Shown one piece after another: positions 45,596 to 63,977 of a DNA stretch of 64,000 nt. The stretch spans positions 17,645,443 to 17,709,442 of the forward strand of contig NC_003071.7 of NCBI RefSeq assembly GCF_000001735.4, in the 5' to 3' direction. The position numbers and the translations under genes are program-made. The notes under the pieces are model-generated. The model had not been told where the DNA came from and made no database searches. It was given only the letters and a program-made list of their open reading frames with translations. Positions within the stretch are counted from its first letter, which is position 1. The number at the start of each line of letters is the position of its first letter. Origin of the DNA: Arabidopsis thaliana (Eukaryota > Streptophyta > Magnoliopsida > Brassicales > Brassicaceae).

Positions 45596-45887
45596 ATTTC
45601 GGTTCGATTTACATGGTTTTGAAAAATTCAATTGATTTCGGTTGGGTTTGAATTGGAATTAAAGGAGAAAAACACTGAAATCACGCACTCGAGGCTTTTT
45701 TAAAAAAGAGCGAGTGTGTTTCAAAACAAGCCATTTGGTGGGTTAGAACCCTCAGAAAACGTAGACACGCCCTCAACACGCGATTAGTGAGAGTGGGTGT
45801 GAAATCACGTAAAAGGTGAGAATGGGGTATGACATGGAGCGCTCTGATTGGCTTATAAAATGAAAATAGTAGAGATGTTGCTCCTCT
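45596..45887 (+). repeat. Dispersed repeat, right copy flanking the MATH array
   Basis: Direct-orientation partner of 30372-30681. Near its end it carries GATTGGCTTATAAAATG, which combines a reverse CCAAT box and a TATA box; in the left copy the same site reads GATTGGCTGAAAAAATG, so the TATA box is lost. The two copies enclose all MATH copies. Confidence 0.7.
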
Positions 45888-46157
45888 CTTCCAATGTTTA
45901 TATTTATTTGCTTCTCTTTTCCAAAGTATGAAACTAATGCAATTCATAGAAGAACACACACACCAAACACGAAAATAAAAGATTCAAATATGAAATTTTA
46001 ATAGAAATATTCCAATGACAAAGGTCTTTTTAGTCTTGCAAACACACACACCAAACACGAAAATAAAAGATTCAAATATGAAATTGTTCTTAACCAACAG
46101 CAACGCCTCCAATTTTTTAAGAGATCAAAGAAAGAAAACAAATGATATTCATATTCT
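45888..46157. other. Spacer with a 60-bp direct repeat
   Basis: CACACACCAAACACGAAAATAAAAGATTCAAATATGAAAT occurs twice, starting at about 45957 and 46044. Its copies are separated by AT-rich DNA. The right end is the 3' region of the amine oxidase gene. Confidence 0.75.
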
Positions 46158-49100
46158 TCAAAGCTTTGAAAGTAAACCAGTCTGAAGAGCTTTCGGTGCT
46201 ACAACCTCTTTGACTTCACTCTCCTTAGTCTCCAATTCGCATGGATTCGGTGGCACATCTACTGCCGGTGAGCAGTTGAAAAATCCATGTGGCTGTATTT
46301 TACCCAAAACCCAAAACATTTTTTAACCAATCCTTTGTAAGGTTTTTTTTCCATTGAAAGTTACAGTCAAAGATTTAACTTACCATTAGTGTGAAACCAA
46401 TATGTTCGACGGGCATAACCGGCCAATCTTCAAGTCTAGGAACATGTGTGATCCCAAACACGTACCTGGTGACAAATGAAAATTCCACATTGAAAGTCAC
46501 ATAATTTGGTAAGTAGTAGTTTTTAACTGAATCAGATAAGTAAAACAAGGATACAGACCAAAGAACGACGTCAGATTCTTCCAAGGAGCGATTCTGTTTC
46601 ACCCATGTGGCAAGACCTTCACCAGCCCGTGGGTTTTGGTTTGGGAATTCTCCTCCAGGAAACTTCTCGTCTGGGGCGTAACGGGTAACCCAGAGATTAT
46701 GCTTCAGGAAAGCGGCTCTTCTTAGAAACTTCGCCTCGGGTCGAGCTAATGGCAAACAATTTGAACCCGGAACAAGTTTGTATCCCGTTAATTGGCCCGT
46801 CCTGTTTACAGTCCTTGTGTTCCTTACCTGATAACACATTACAATGATTTGTGTTGAATATACATCTTGCGTGAGTATACCATCTATACTTCAGCTACAA
46901 ATCATATTCAATGAAACTCTGAGATGATTTTTTGGTAAAGGAACTCAAGTATGAGACTATATAAACACATGACTGAAACTTAGGGATGCTCAGGTGATCT
47001 CTTATCCCAAATCCAGTCTCAAGGATGAGACTAGTAGATAGTCAAGGATGAAAGAAATATAAACAAGGATATTACAGAGACGGGTACGAGCACTGACAAT
47101 GTGAAAGTTAAACATGCAATAAATGGACGAGAACATGCAAGGTACGGTTTTTGCTTACAATCCAATGGCGAGCAGAAAGAGGGTCACAGTCACGCATCGC
47201 CACTGCCTCAGATTTAAGTAACTTCTCTTCCGCATAAAACGCATTGTTGTGGACATTGTTCTCACCTCGCTCGTCAACTCTAACATTTACCTCAACTACC
47301 TACAGATAAAAGTGGATTAAGCTGACTATTGAGCAAAACCAGCTGACAACATGTATCTAAGATTTTTTTTCAAGAACTATAGGGACTTCTAAAATTCATA
47401 TGCTACCAATGCCATTCCTAAATACTGAGAAAATAATCCGCATATGTAAGTAAATAACAAGAAGAAGAGCAGCATCATAAAAAGGTACCTGATTAAAAGC
47501 TTCAGCAGGTTTACAGTCAACAGACATATCCATGCGAGCGATAAAGAAATGTTGATGGACTGGTGCATACAACCCAGGAGCAATAGTAGTACCGTACTTT
47601 CGAGTTTCACCTGGCTGCAGAGCTCCTAAACTGAGGATACCAGTAAGTTTTACTTCAGCTTCGATTTTCCCATCCTACAGTAAGACATTCAAGACATAAA
47701 ATGATATTGGTCTTCAAATATCTAGAAAGATGAAACTACAAATCAGAAAACAAATGAAACTCGGATTCAGCACTGTAAATCAATGTCCTCAAGTGAAAAA
47801 TCACAAGCAAAGTGCCACTAAACTCAGGATTTATTCTCATGCGGAGACACATCATTTGTCTTCCCTATAGAAATTAGATGCAAATATGACTAATATCTGC
47901 TTTACTCAAGAAATGAAGAATCACGTATTCCACTAACCTGGTAGAAGTGCCAGTAAAACCCATACTCGTAGTTGGCAACAGTACATAGAAAAGAGACAGT
48001 TAGTCTCCTAGATCTTCGCACTTCGGCTAATCCTGTTCTCCAGTCCTGATGTTTCCACAAAATCCCATGATCTTCTTCATGCAAGCAAACACAGTTCTCA
48101 ATTGTTTCAACTCCTCCAGTGAAATTTGTGAAATGGGCATCGAAGTACTTGATAGATCCCAGACAGTCACACCCCTATAAAAACCGATTGTTAAACACAA
48201 ACTGAGATCTGAGTGGTAAGAACACCAAAAAAAAAACTGATGTCAAACCTTCTTAAGCGAATGTGCGTTTTTCCCGAGACCATCCTCCCCTGCATCAAAA
48301 GCATTTTTCCTGTAATGTGGCTCATTAGGATCGCCATAAGGCACAACCATTTCCACAAAACTTAGCCTGTGTGCAACAGGCCTTCGACCTCGACTGCCAT
48401 CAACATATGCTACCGAATGTATGACTAAACCTTCCCTTGGAGTGAATCCAATACGAAAGTTCCACTGTAAACAAAATGTTGAGCCAATTTAGAAATAAGC
48501 TTAAGCATAATCACTTGGTTTCAAGTAGGCTATTACTGGAAATCTACCTTCTGCCACTCGACAAAGTAACCCCTTACACGAAAACTTGGACCTTCAGGCT
48601 GAATAATCTGGAGAGGCTTAACATCACTTCTATCAACACCCCCTCTACTTTCACCTGGGGTATAATTCCTCAAAGGGTCAGGTGGGGGGAGTGGCACAAA
48701 CTTACGGTCTTCAAATTCAATCACCACCATGTTTTGCATGTCTACAAGTACATAAATGCCCTCAACTGGACGAGCATATCCATTTTCCATAGGGGAATCA
48801 CTATCAGTCCGACAGTATATAAGGGGCTTTGCAAGCCTACGACTAGGAGCGTCAGCCTCACTGTGATAACCCACACACCTGCACAATACATTAAGAGGTA
48901 GGCTCAGAGAAGAAGTACACCTTAATTGTCAACAGAAACGATGATGTTGTTAACATACCAGGGATCAACCATCACTAGATCCATGTCTTCAATACCTCTC
49001 CTCTTCATTGCCTCTATGAATGGTGGGAAGTCTTTGACAATCGCTTCACATTCAGCATATTCAGCCGCATCCTAAAATCAAAAGAATCTAAACTTAGAGA

Positions 49101-50084
49101 CTGGCAAACAACGGTAGCATCTAAAAGTCACTTAGAGATCCAATTCCTTAAAACATAGTTTAACATACCATGGGTGGCTGAACATCAGGTATAACTTGTG
49201 AGGAAACAACTCTTCCCCTGTGATGTCCACCCCGAGTGACAGCATGAACTTCAGACAATGCCACAATCCATACACTTGTCTCATTAGACTTTTGGTTGTA
49301 AACAACAAGTCTAGCTCGCCTTGGAGGGAGCTTCATCGGAATCACAGGTCCAGATTTAGTTCTTGGAAGTAGTGATGGCTGGAACGGTGGGAAAAAGTAA
49401 GCATCAGCGAGCGCCACAACTTGTTTATCTGGTTCCACTGATGCCACCTCAATGAAACGCATGCCATCCCTAACCTGCCAAAGAAAAAGTAAAACAGTTT
49501 CAGTGACAATGTTATCAAGCATTCTGCATTTGTCAAGAATCAAGTAAGTTTGCGCACCTCAGGATTGGCACCAGCTGCGCGAACAGTCGCCACAGCAACT
49601 GATATTTCTGCAGCAGAAAGAGGATCCAATGGGTGCTTGGTTTCAGTCCTTGGCATCACAGAAATCCCTGCATTGGTGATCACAACAGAAAATCAACTTC
49701 ACAGAAACCACAATAGTGATCACAATTAGATCTCAATCAGAAGCCATCAAGTAGACAAGAACCAATTTCACAAAAAGTAACCATCATCAACAAATTCCAG
49801 TAAACAAGAAGTCAAGTAATTCAAACGAATCGCGAGCTAACATCAGAAGAATGAAGGACGATCAACGATCAAATCAAACCTTTGTTGGCAGGTTTCTTGG
49901 CAGTATTATCAGGAAACGAATCGACAGGGCGGATAACGGATTCCAAAGAAACTTTAGAGGCTCGCTGATCGTCAGCGTCGGACCATACAGCAACGGTATC
50001 GGGAGCAGCGGAGACGAGTTTGGGAGGCGGAAGAGAGCCACCGTGGTGAGGACATGCCGACGTCTTTTTCGAAGCTGAGGCCAT
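46158..50084 (-). CDS. CuAO3: Peroxisomal copper amine oxidase (CuAO3/CuAO-zeta)
   Basis: Twelve exons (50084-49880, 49667-49558, 49474-49169, 49071-48959, 48878-48548, 48464-48249, 48174-47938, 47674-47489, 47299-47159, 46827-46559, 46465-46384, 46292-46158) join in frame to 776 aa. The enzyme oxidises primary amines such as putrescine to the aldehyde, releasing ammonia and H2O2. The TPQ cofactor precursor is Tyr496 in TVANYEYG. The catalytic base is Asp412 in FDAGEDG, 84 residues earlier, as in other family members. Copper ligands are His546 and His548 (VHQHFF) and His712 (ITHVPR). There is no signal peptide; the last three residues SKL are a peroxisomal PTS1. The N-terminal 70 residues are low complexity. 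Polyamine oxidation in peroxisomes feeds GABA/beta-alanine and H2O2 signalling. Confidence 0.96.
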
Positions 50085-52007
50085 TGAATAGGGTTCACAA
50101 GTTCTCCAAATCCACCAAAATCAGTTTCAACACAATCCACTGACATACAGCAAAACCTATCACTATCCGTCGCTTGATCTTCCCCCTTCTCTCCACTTCT
50201 AGAAGCTCCAAGAAGAAGAAGAAGAAGAAGATTCCGATCTCCGATGATGACACAAAAATCCACAGCTACTACTACTAGTACAGTCTTCTCTCTCTCGACT
50301 TGAGCTCCGTCACAAGAAGTTGGATTCGTCACCGGATCTTGAGTTCTCCGTGATCGTATAATCGCTCTTCAATTTGTTTGTTTTTTTAAAGAGTTTGATT
50401 TTTGTTGGAGAGTCCAAGCAGAAGCGGCCAAAGCCTTATTTGTGGGCTCTCCTACTTTTTAACAAGTACCTATTTATATTTTTTTTTAAAGGTCTAATTA
50501 TTTGTTTTAGAAAGAAATCCAACTTGGATAACGACGTGGATGCACTATTGTTCATGAGTTTCTCAATTTGTAATTTACTATTTGGAAATATATATTATAT
50601 GTGTCTAATTAGAGTCAAACATATTTTCCATTTGAATTTTTTAAGTACTAAATATATAAAACTGGAAATTAAAATATAGGTAAGGAAAATATTGGAAGTT
50701 CTTATCTAAGGAGTTTTAACAAAGGTAAAGTATATAGGATGATGGAAATAGAAAAATATGACAATTGACAGACTACATAAGGTTATATGTCACTATCCGA
50801 AAATTTATTTCAAAATAAAAAAATTGGGAAAAAATTAACCAAAAAAAAATGAAACATATATGTTTTGTTAAATAAGTTTGACGTGTTTCACCAAAATTCT
50901 ACACGCATAATTATTATTCTTATCAGGTTTATGCTGTTATTGGACACTACATTGTTTTAAGAAGTAAGCAGAATGGAACATAGCCAAAAAAAAAACATGA
51001 ATACAACCAAAATAGTCTTATTAACTTGAGTTTGAGGTGTTTCACCAAAACTTGGAGACAATTGATATGATATATACTTTTAGAGCAGTATATTAATTAT
51101 TAGATCCTGACAGATATTATAGAAAATATGTATGAAAACAAAAAAAAACGAATTGGTGTCGTTTATGTTTTATCACATAAAAATCACAAGAAGCTTATAA
51201 AATTACAAAAGTTACTAATCAAAGTGTTTTGATATGTTATGGTTTTAAGATTGTAAAATACAAATATAGTGCATGATATATAAATATATGTATATAGTTG
51301 TAATAATTAGATCGTGGAGTGGACCGCATAATCCATGCAATATCGACCACCAAAGAACCGCTGTCTACAACTAGTGGTATTACGAGGCTCACATTATTTA
51401 TGAAATTCACGAAATTAAAAACTCTTCATTCGTCCATGACTCCATAATCTAGTTTAGCCTTACATAGTCCATGACTCCATATTCTGTCATCACAGTTTAT
51501 ATATTATTGTCTTCGGTGCGAAAACACGTCATGTTAACGTAGACTATTGAATTACACTTTGTTTTCTAGTCTTTGGTTTGTTTTGTTTCTTGTGAAACCT
51601 TCAATAGTAGGCAAAACGTTTAGAATTCCAATATAAACTGTTCTCTTTTGATGAATGAATACATAAGATTTTGGTCTATCACATTGTTCTCAACTATATT
51701 GTTCATTGTTTTTTTATGTTTTTTGGCTAAGAACTATATTGTTCTTTGTTGTTAAGCAAATGTATTACTTATCTTATTATTTCTTAGATATCTTTTGTCA
51801 TTACTATGGATTTGCCTTTGTATGCCTTGTTGCGTTTGGTAAAGATCAAACTCATACTCTCTGGTTTTGTTCAGTTACTGATAGAAACAAGCACCAATTC
51901 TTGATTGACCAAAGAAAAGTCCCGAGAAAGTAGAATGTGTTCCCTTTACAACAACCTTTAACCTTCTACTTCCCACAGCTACTTTGTATTTAGACTGGAT
52001 TACGACT
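50085..52007. other. Intergenic, no gene seen
   Basis: Amine oxidase leader (to about 50350) followed by 1.6 kb of AT-rich DNA with only short chance frames. A T-rich and A-rich composition dominates. No RNA gene or transposon recognised. Confidence 0.5.
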
Positions 52008-52115
52008 CTATACATTAAAACACTTGTCTATCCAGCTCAGCACCAACTCAGGAGCTTTCTCATTGAGCTCTTCATTTAGAGGTCTATCAATTTGCTCCTT
52101 CCAGTCTGCACTGAG
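52008..52115 (-). pseudogene. Coding-like 3' fragment, family unknown
   Basis: On the minus strand one frame reads LSADWKEQIDRPLNEELNEK and continues APELVLSWIDKCFNV to a TAG at 52008-52010. The composition is clearly protein-like and the end looks like a true C-terminus. Upstream frames are full of stops. It may be a last exon relic. Not recognised. Confidence 0.4.
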
Positions 52116-52656
52116 TCTCAATGTTGTTCTTTATTTATCTCATTCTCAATGCAATAGCCATGAGTACAACAAAGCCTTCAATGCCGTTAGATTGCAAGTC
52201 AAGAGAAGGTTCACAGTCGAACATTTTGAGTGGCTGATCTGATGCGTTCAGCGACTATTGTTATTATATCAAGCTTTGAAGAACAAATAAACATAACAAT
52301 TTCAAGGTTCTATTCAAAAATCAGAGATGTTCAAGAACGAATAACGTGAAATAAAATTAGAAGATTTCTCACATGAAACCACATTCTGATGCAGAAGGGA
52401 GAAGAAGAAGAAGCTAATAACATCAACAAAACAATGTTCATAATGGGTATCTTTTTTCTTTTCTTGGTTATAGAGGAAGATAAGAAGCCTTCTTCGCCTA
52501 TAATACACACTATATTCCGGTGGTGGGCACTAAGTTGAATTTTAAACAGAGCAACCTGAACACAATGCATAGGACCAGAATCTAGAGTTAGCCAACTGTG
52601 ACTTTTCACTTGTGGGTGCCTGCAGCTGCTGATTGAGATGAGTCTGTGTCCAGTGA

Positions 52657-55784
<3,128 letters not shown>

Positions 55785-55910
55785 TTTCGTTAATTCGTCT
55801 CTCGTCCGATCCGGAAAACAGATCAGGAAACAGGACTAGGTTTCCAAATTAGGGGAAGTCCTAACCCTAAATTGGATGGAATCTGCGTATTCTTCGCCTT
55901 TTTTCCCCCA

Positions 55911-55913
<3 letters not shown>

Positions 55914-55958
<45 letters not shown>
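55914..55958 (+). repeat. (CT)n microsatellite in the PP2A-3 5' region
   Basis: Roughly 22 CT units just upstream of the PP2A-3 start (GA-rich on its sense strand). GA/CT tracts are common in plant leaders and core promoters and can bind BPC/GAGA-type factors. Spurious reading frames on both strands arise from it. Confidence 0.95.
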
Positions 55959-55961
<3 letters not shown>

Positions 55962-56243
55962 TTGTCTCTTCGCTTTGTGTGCAGTGAAAGAAGATCGAAT
56001 TTTGAGAAGGCGCGTGAGGAGAGAAGCGAGTGGTTTGTATCTTTCGAGCTCTTTCTTTTGCTATTACCATAATACCCCTCTACTTTAATTGGTGCAATAG
56101 CCATCACCGGTTTAATACTAACTTCTACGGTTTAACTGAACCGGTTTCAGCTTATATAATCGTCTCGAGAGACTTTTGCCTTCGCTTCATAAAGCTCTCT
56201 CTCTCTAGTCTCACAGTCTCGCTCTCTCTTTTTTATCTCTGTG

Positions 56244-59176
56244 ATGGCGACGAGATTTGATACCGGTGAAAGTATTGGGTCGGGGAAAACTTCGATTTCT
56301 CGGGATGAATTTGCAGAAGACTCGCTAAAGATCGTTTCTTTGCCGCCGGTTGAGAACGACGACTCTGTTGAAGAGATGATAAGCCCAAAGAAGCAAGTAA
56401 AGTCTTCGCCTTTTACTTCTGTTTTTGAGAAGGATGGAGAAATCATCCATTCGGATTCTATTGACATTTCTTTCTCCGAAACGACTCTTGAAGAAACCGT
56501 GGCGATGAATGTGGAGTGTCCTGGAGTAGTAGTAGTCTCTGTACCTGAAAATGGTTCCACGATTCTTGAAGAGAATAAGGTTGGTGAAGAGATTAAGGAA
56601 AGCTCTGAGATTTCTACTACAGAAGGCGATCGACTTGGAGATGATGTGCTCAAGATAAAGGATGTTGTTGAGACTGATGGGTTCGTCGTATCTATCTCTG
56701 ATATGAAAGAAAGTTTGAACTCGGAGAAGAAGGGACAAGATTCTGATGGTCAGAGGATTGTGGAGGCTGAGAAGATAATATTGTTCGCTGAAATCGGAGA
56801 TGGTTCCACGTTTCTTGAAGAGAATAAGGAACTGCAACAGATTAAGGAAGTCTCTGAGATTTCTACAGAAAGTGATCAATTTGGAGATGATGTGTACAAG
56901 ATAGAGGATGATTGCGTCGGTTCTATCTCTGATATGAAAGAAATTTTGAACTCTCAGAAGAAGGGACAAGATTCTGATGTTCAAATACTTTGGGAGACTG
57001 AGAAGAAGAATGATGGGGACACGCTCGCTAGGGCTTCTGATATCCATAAGATCGAAAAGAATGGAAATGGGTCTAAAGATCAGCGTGAGAAGGTGGAAAG
57101 AGTGAGAGTTAAGGATAATGCATTTGTTGGAAGATCTGTGAATATTGATTTGGTTGATGATACTGCGTTGTTTGATGTTGTTCCTTTCTACAAGAAAGGT
57201 AAAGATCATTCTAAGAGACCAGTAACTGCACACACTGATAAGGATGCACCAAGAAAGCATAAGAAAGTTGGAGTAGAGAAACCGATTGATAAGGGAAATG
57301 CTTCTAGCATTGTTGAAAGGAATGCGTCAACCAAAGTTTCTGACTTTCGTAACAGTGGAGAAATGAATGGGAAGCAGTTGCGGATAATGTACTCTAGGAA
57401 CCAAATGGAGTCGATGAGGTATGCCCACATTGCGAATCAGAAGAAACTGTGGAGTGACTTGTATGCTAGACTCCTACCTGAGCTGGTGACTGAGTACGAA
57501 GGTTTGAAGAATCACAAGAGTATCCTCGGTAACCCTCCACTTACTTTACTTTTATCTTAGCTGCTGCATTTTGTGGTGTTGCCTGTTTTTAGTTGAACAT
57601 GTTGAGGAAACTTTTAGGTCTAATAGAAATATGTCACTCCAAGTTAAGATTACTTAGCTCATGTATAACCTTAAGCTATATCTGCTGCATTTTTGTTTGT
57701 GTGTGTCACTCAAATGGCTTTTTCTTTGCTACGGTTTTATGGTGATTTCCTTCTCTAATGGTCATCTCAAAGTGACAAATCCAGTCGGGCTTAGTGTCTG
57801 CGACTCTTTCAGCAGTGGTTGTTCCTAAGTATCTTTTTGATAGGGGCCGTTTGTTTTCTTTTCCACAGGTCCCATATCGGCTGTACCAAGACGAACCCGT
57901 CTCTTTGTACATTGACCTGAAGAAATCTGTCGAAGCCTGTGTTTCATAAATCCTGTGTTCACCAATTTTTCCTTTTCTAAGAAACAATACATTCTTTCTG
58001 TATATAGATTCTTTAGTTCAGATTGTTTAAAGGGGTCTAGAGAGTTTGTTTGGTTCAAAGTGTGTATGGCCATGATTTTATCGGCTAAAAAGTTGTACAT
58101 GTTCATACATCTTCAATAAAAATCAATACCTTTGAAAGCTAAATCTTTTTGATGGGCTTAGTTCTTTTCTTTGTTTTTATTGGTTTCTTCAATAGAAATC
58201 AAAACTGAGATTCCAAGAAAATGTGACTTTTTGTTTCTTCATGAGAACATTTAGGCAAGGAATTGATGACTTAACTACTTGAAGAAGACTATGTTGTAAA
58301 AGAGGAGAAAACTGAAGATAATGACGATTACAATAGCATTTTGAGGCCTGCGTTTGCTGTGGATGGAGAACCTGATTTCGATTCTGGACCACCAGAAGAC
58401 GGGATTGAATATTTAAGACGAGTCAGGTATATATGTCACTCTGTTTCAATCTTTCTGTGTATCTGCATTTAGGCATATATGGTTAAGTTGTTTCCATCAT
58501 TTAAGGTGGGAGGCTAAGCGAATTCCAAATGTAAAAGTAGCCAAGGTAAGTGGAAGCAAGTACAGAGAGAAAGAGCAAAGTGTTTACATGCCACAAATTC
58601 CCAGAGCACCTGCAACCGGTGAAGGAATGGGAGGACTCGTTGCTTTCCGACTTCTCACACATTCGTCTGGTATTCCTTTCTTCCAACTTGCATACTTATC
58701 AGTGTTTCTCTTAACGGACAAGTAATGACTTTAAGTTTTATGGGTTTTTCACAGGCTTTAAAACAAAATGGCAACGAGTCTTTAGGAGATGTACTCATGG
58801 AGATATTCAGTAAACGTCCCCACACAAACATTGATGAGTCATTTGGTGGGATGGTTTCAGAGATACAAGGAATGGACTCAGTGACACGGGTATCAAAGCT
58901 GAGAAAGCGGATATGTTTGGTGAAAAGGAGAGCGGTTTAGAGAGTAGCGACTGCAAATGGGTAGTAGCATTATGTGCATCAGTGGACACTCCTCCGGATG
59001 CTGATACTAGTGCTTGTCTCAGAGCTCTTGTGAGAAAGTGTGCGAGTCTTCGTGCGTTAGAGGTTGGAGTCTTGGAGATGAACAAGTTATCATTATGGCA
59101 AATATGCTCATCACCATCGCAGGCAGATATTTTGGCCAAATGGAATGAGAGGAGAAGTGTGTTTACAACAGTTTAA
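56244..59176 (+). pseudogene. Gemin2/SIP1-like gene with disrupted C-terminal domain
   Basis: Exon 1 (56244-57528) is open for 428 codons: an acidic, Lys-rich N-terminal region ending …RYAHIANQKKLWSDLYARLL. The Gemin2-like part is broken. An exon beginning after TTTAG at 58254 reads GKELMT then TAA (58272-58274) before LLEEDYVVKEE; an alternative acceptor at 58283-58284 would skip the stop in phase. Exon 58506-58669 starts WEAKRIPNVKVAK but, after an apparent extra base near 58600, the family-like reading EHLQPVKEWEDSLLSDFSHI is in another frame. The last exon (from 58755, ALKQNGNESLGDVL…) shifts frame again near 58880 before KWVVALCASVDTPPDADTSA. Gemin2 proteins assemble Sm rings on snRNAs. 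A shortened protein from exon 1 is possible. Confidence 0.6.
56551..57003 (+). repeat. Internal duplication in the Gemin2-like exon 1
   Basis: Two adjacent coding units of ~210-220 bp (about 56551-56770 and 56799-57003) encode the same pattern: GSTILEENK…IKESSEIST…SISDMKESLNSEKKGQDSD, and GSTFLEENK…IKEVSEIST…SISDMKEILNSQKKGQDSD. The copies stay in frame. Confidence 0.9.
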
Positions 59177-59421
59177 ATTTTAAATTCATTAAAAACTAAA
59201 AGAAAGAGAGTTCAACATAAGTCGCCGACATACAATCCAGAACGAGAAAACTAAACCGACACGCAAGTTGAAAGATTGATGAAAACGGGACGCAATCTGG
59301 TTTGATAAGAGAAGAACAAAAAAGTCAAAATAATTAAAAAATATCTCTCGACCTCTCTTTTCTCTCTATTGATTCTATCGCTCTGCGCATTTGTATCTTG
59401 CTCTGTCTCCGATACCAAAAG

Positions 59422-59824
59422 GTAATTCAAAGGAATTTTAGGGTTTACCGTTGATTTCTTCGATTCGATTTTTTGGGACGTGTTTTGAGGATTCTTCTAT
59501 CTCTGGGTTTACGCTGATTGATTTCGAGAGCTGTAGCTAGGGTTATCTGCTACTCTTTGTTGCAAATTTTGTTTTTGTTATTCCTTTTTGAGGTGAACAT
59601 TGTTCTTCTCTTTGCGTGATTCTGTTGGCATTTGTCTTGTTATATTCTTCGTTTGATTATATGCTCTTCTCCGAAGACTGGACTTTTGTTATTCGGTCGA
59701 TTCGATTATGATGTTTTTTGAGGTTTTGATAGGGCTTCGTTATTTAAAGATGTTCCTAGCTGCTTGCTATTGATATCCGTGGAGTGCTATTGTTCTAACT
59801 GAAACCCATCTTGTAACTTTCCAG
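59422..59824 (+). other. RH37: RH37 5'-leader intron
   Basis: CCAAAAG is followed by GTAATT at 59422, and the acceptor CTTTCCAG ends at 59824. The intron is T-rich with TAGGGTTTA (telo-box-like) near its start. Leader introns of this kind often enhance expression of housekeeping genes in plants. Confidence 0.7.
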
Positions 59825-59939
59825 GTTTTTGTATTCTATTGAAGATTATAAACTAAAGGGAGGAGCTTTGAGAATTTGATTGTTGATATCCAAGGATTTG
59901 CAAGCTAGTTTTTTTTTTACGACGTTATACTTTTCGATT

Positions 59940-63302
<3,363 letters not shown>

Positions 63303-63748
63303 GCTTCCAATGTTCTTTTTGTTTTGGTTACAACTTTTGACAAAAAAAATATTTCTTCTACATTCACAAAGAGAGTATGTATTGCCCCTTACACCTATGA
63401 GATTTCACTCAGGAGATGGATATATAACAATTGTTGATGTTTTAGGTGTTTTGATCTTTTTAGGCTATTATTAGGGGTTGTCATAAAAACAGTCATCAGT
63501 TTCACAGTTTCTTTATAATTGAGGATCAAAATGAGAGAAGATTTTGACAGATTTTTCCCGAATCCAACTCATAAATACTACTATGTTACTTGTAGTCACT
63601 AAAATGTAGTTTATATTTAAATCATTTGATACGTATTTAAAATGTGCTAGTGAGTAATTAACAGCTCTTCATTTCAAATGGTGAAAAAGAAATTACAACA
63701 AACTGATCTTATTGTAAACTATTGAACATGACTACATGAGTGGTTGAA
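63303..63748. other. Convergent 3' ends of RH37 and COR15B
   Basis: The two stop codons are 447 bp apart. The interval should hold both 3' untranslated regions; no other feature was seen. Confidence 0.6.
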
Positions 63749-63977
63749 TCAGGACTTTGTGGCATTCTTAGCCTCTTCTGCTTTACCCTCTACGAACTCA
63801 GCCGCCTTGTTTCCGGCTTCTTTTCCTTTCTCAGTCACATAATCCAAAGCTTTCTTAGCTTCCTCAGTCGCAGTTTCATTGGCTTCAATGGTTTTCTCAA
63901 CAATGTAGTCTTTTGTTTTCTCGCCATCCGCCAAGGCCTCCTTCGTCTTATCCGTCACGAAATCAGAAGCTTTCTTT
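63749..63977 (-). CDS. COR15B: Cold-regulated chloroplast protein COR15B, last exon (partial)
   Basis: The last exon runs from the acceptor TATATATAG (63978-63979 on the + strand) to the TGA at 63749; the first exon lies beyond the right edge. The peptide is [20 protein letters not shown]…[20 protein letters not shown]…[11 protein letters not shown]. It is an amphipathic, Ala/Lys/Glu-rich LEA-type repeat with 11-residue periodicity. COR15 proteins are imported into the chloroplast stroma, fold into helices on dehydration and stabilise membranes during freezing. The gene is CBF-regulated, but the promoter is outside the window. COR15A, its tandem sister, is expected next to it. Confidence 0.94.

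Noticed and set aside
55867-56107. Several frames of Leu/Ser or Arg/Glu runs on both strands
   Set aside because: They come from the (CT)n microsatellite, not from a gene.
56325-57260. 311-codon minus-strand frame opposite the Gemin2-like exon 1
   Set aside because: It is the shadow of an A/G-rich coding strand; it has no domain, start context or splice support.
58801-59139. 110-codon minus-strand frame opposite the Gemin2-like last exon
   Set aside because: Shadow of the coding-like plus strand.
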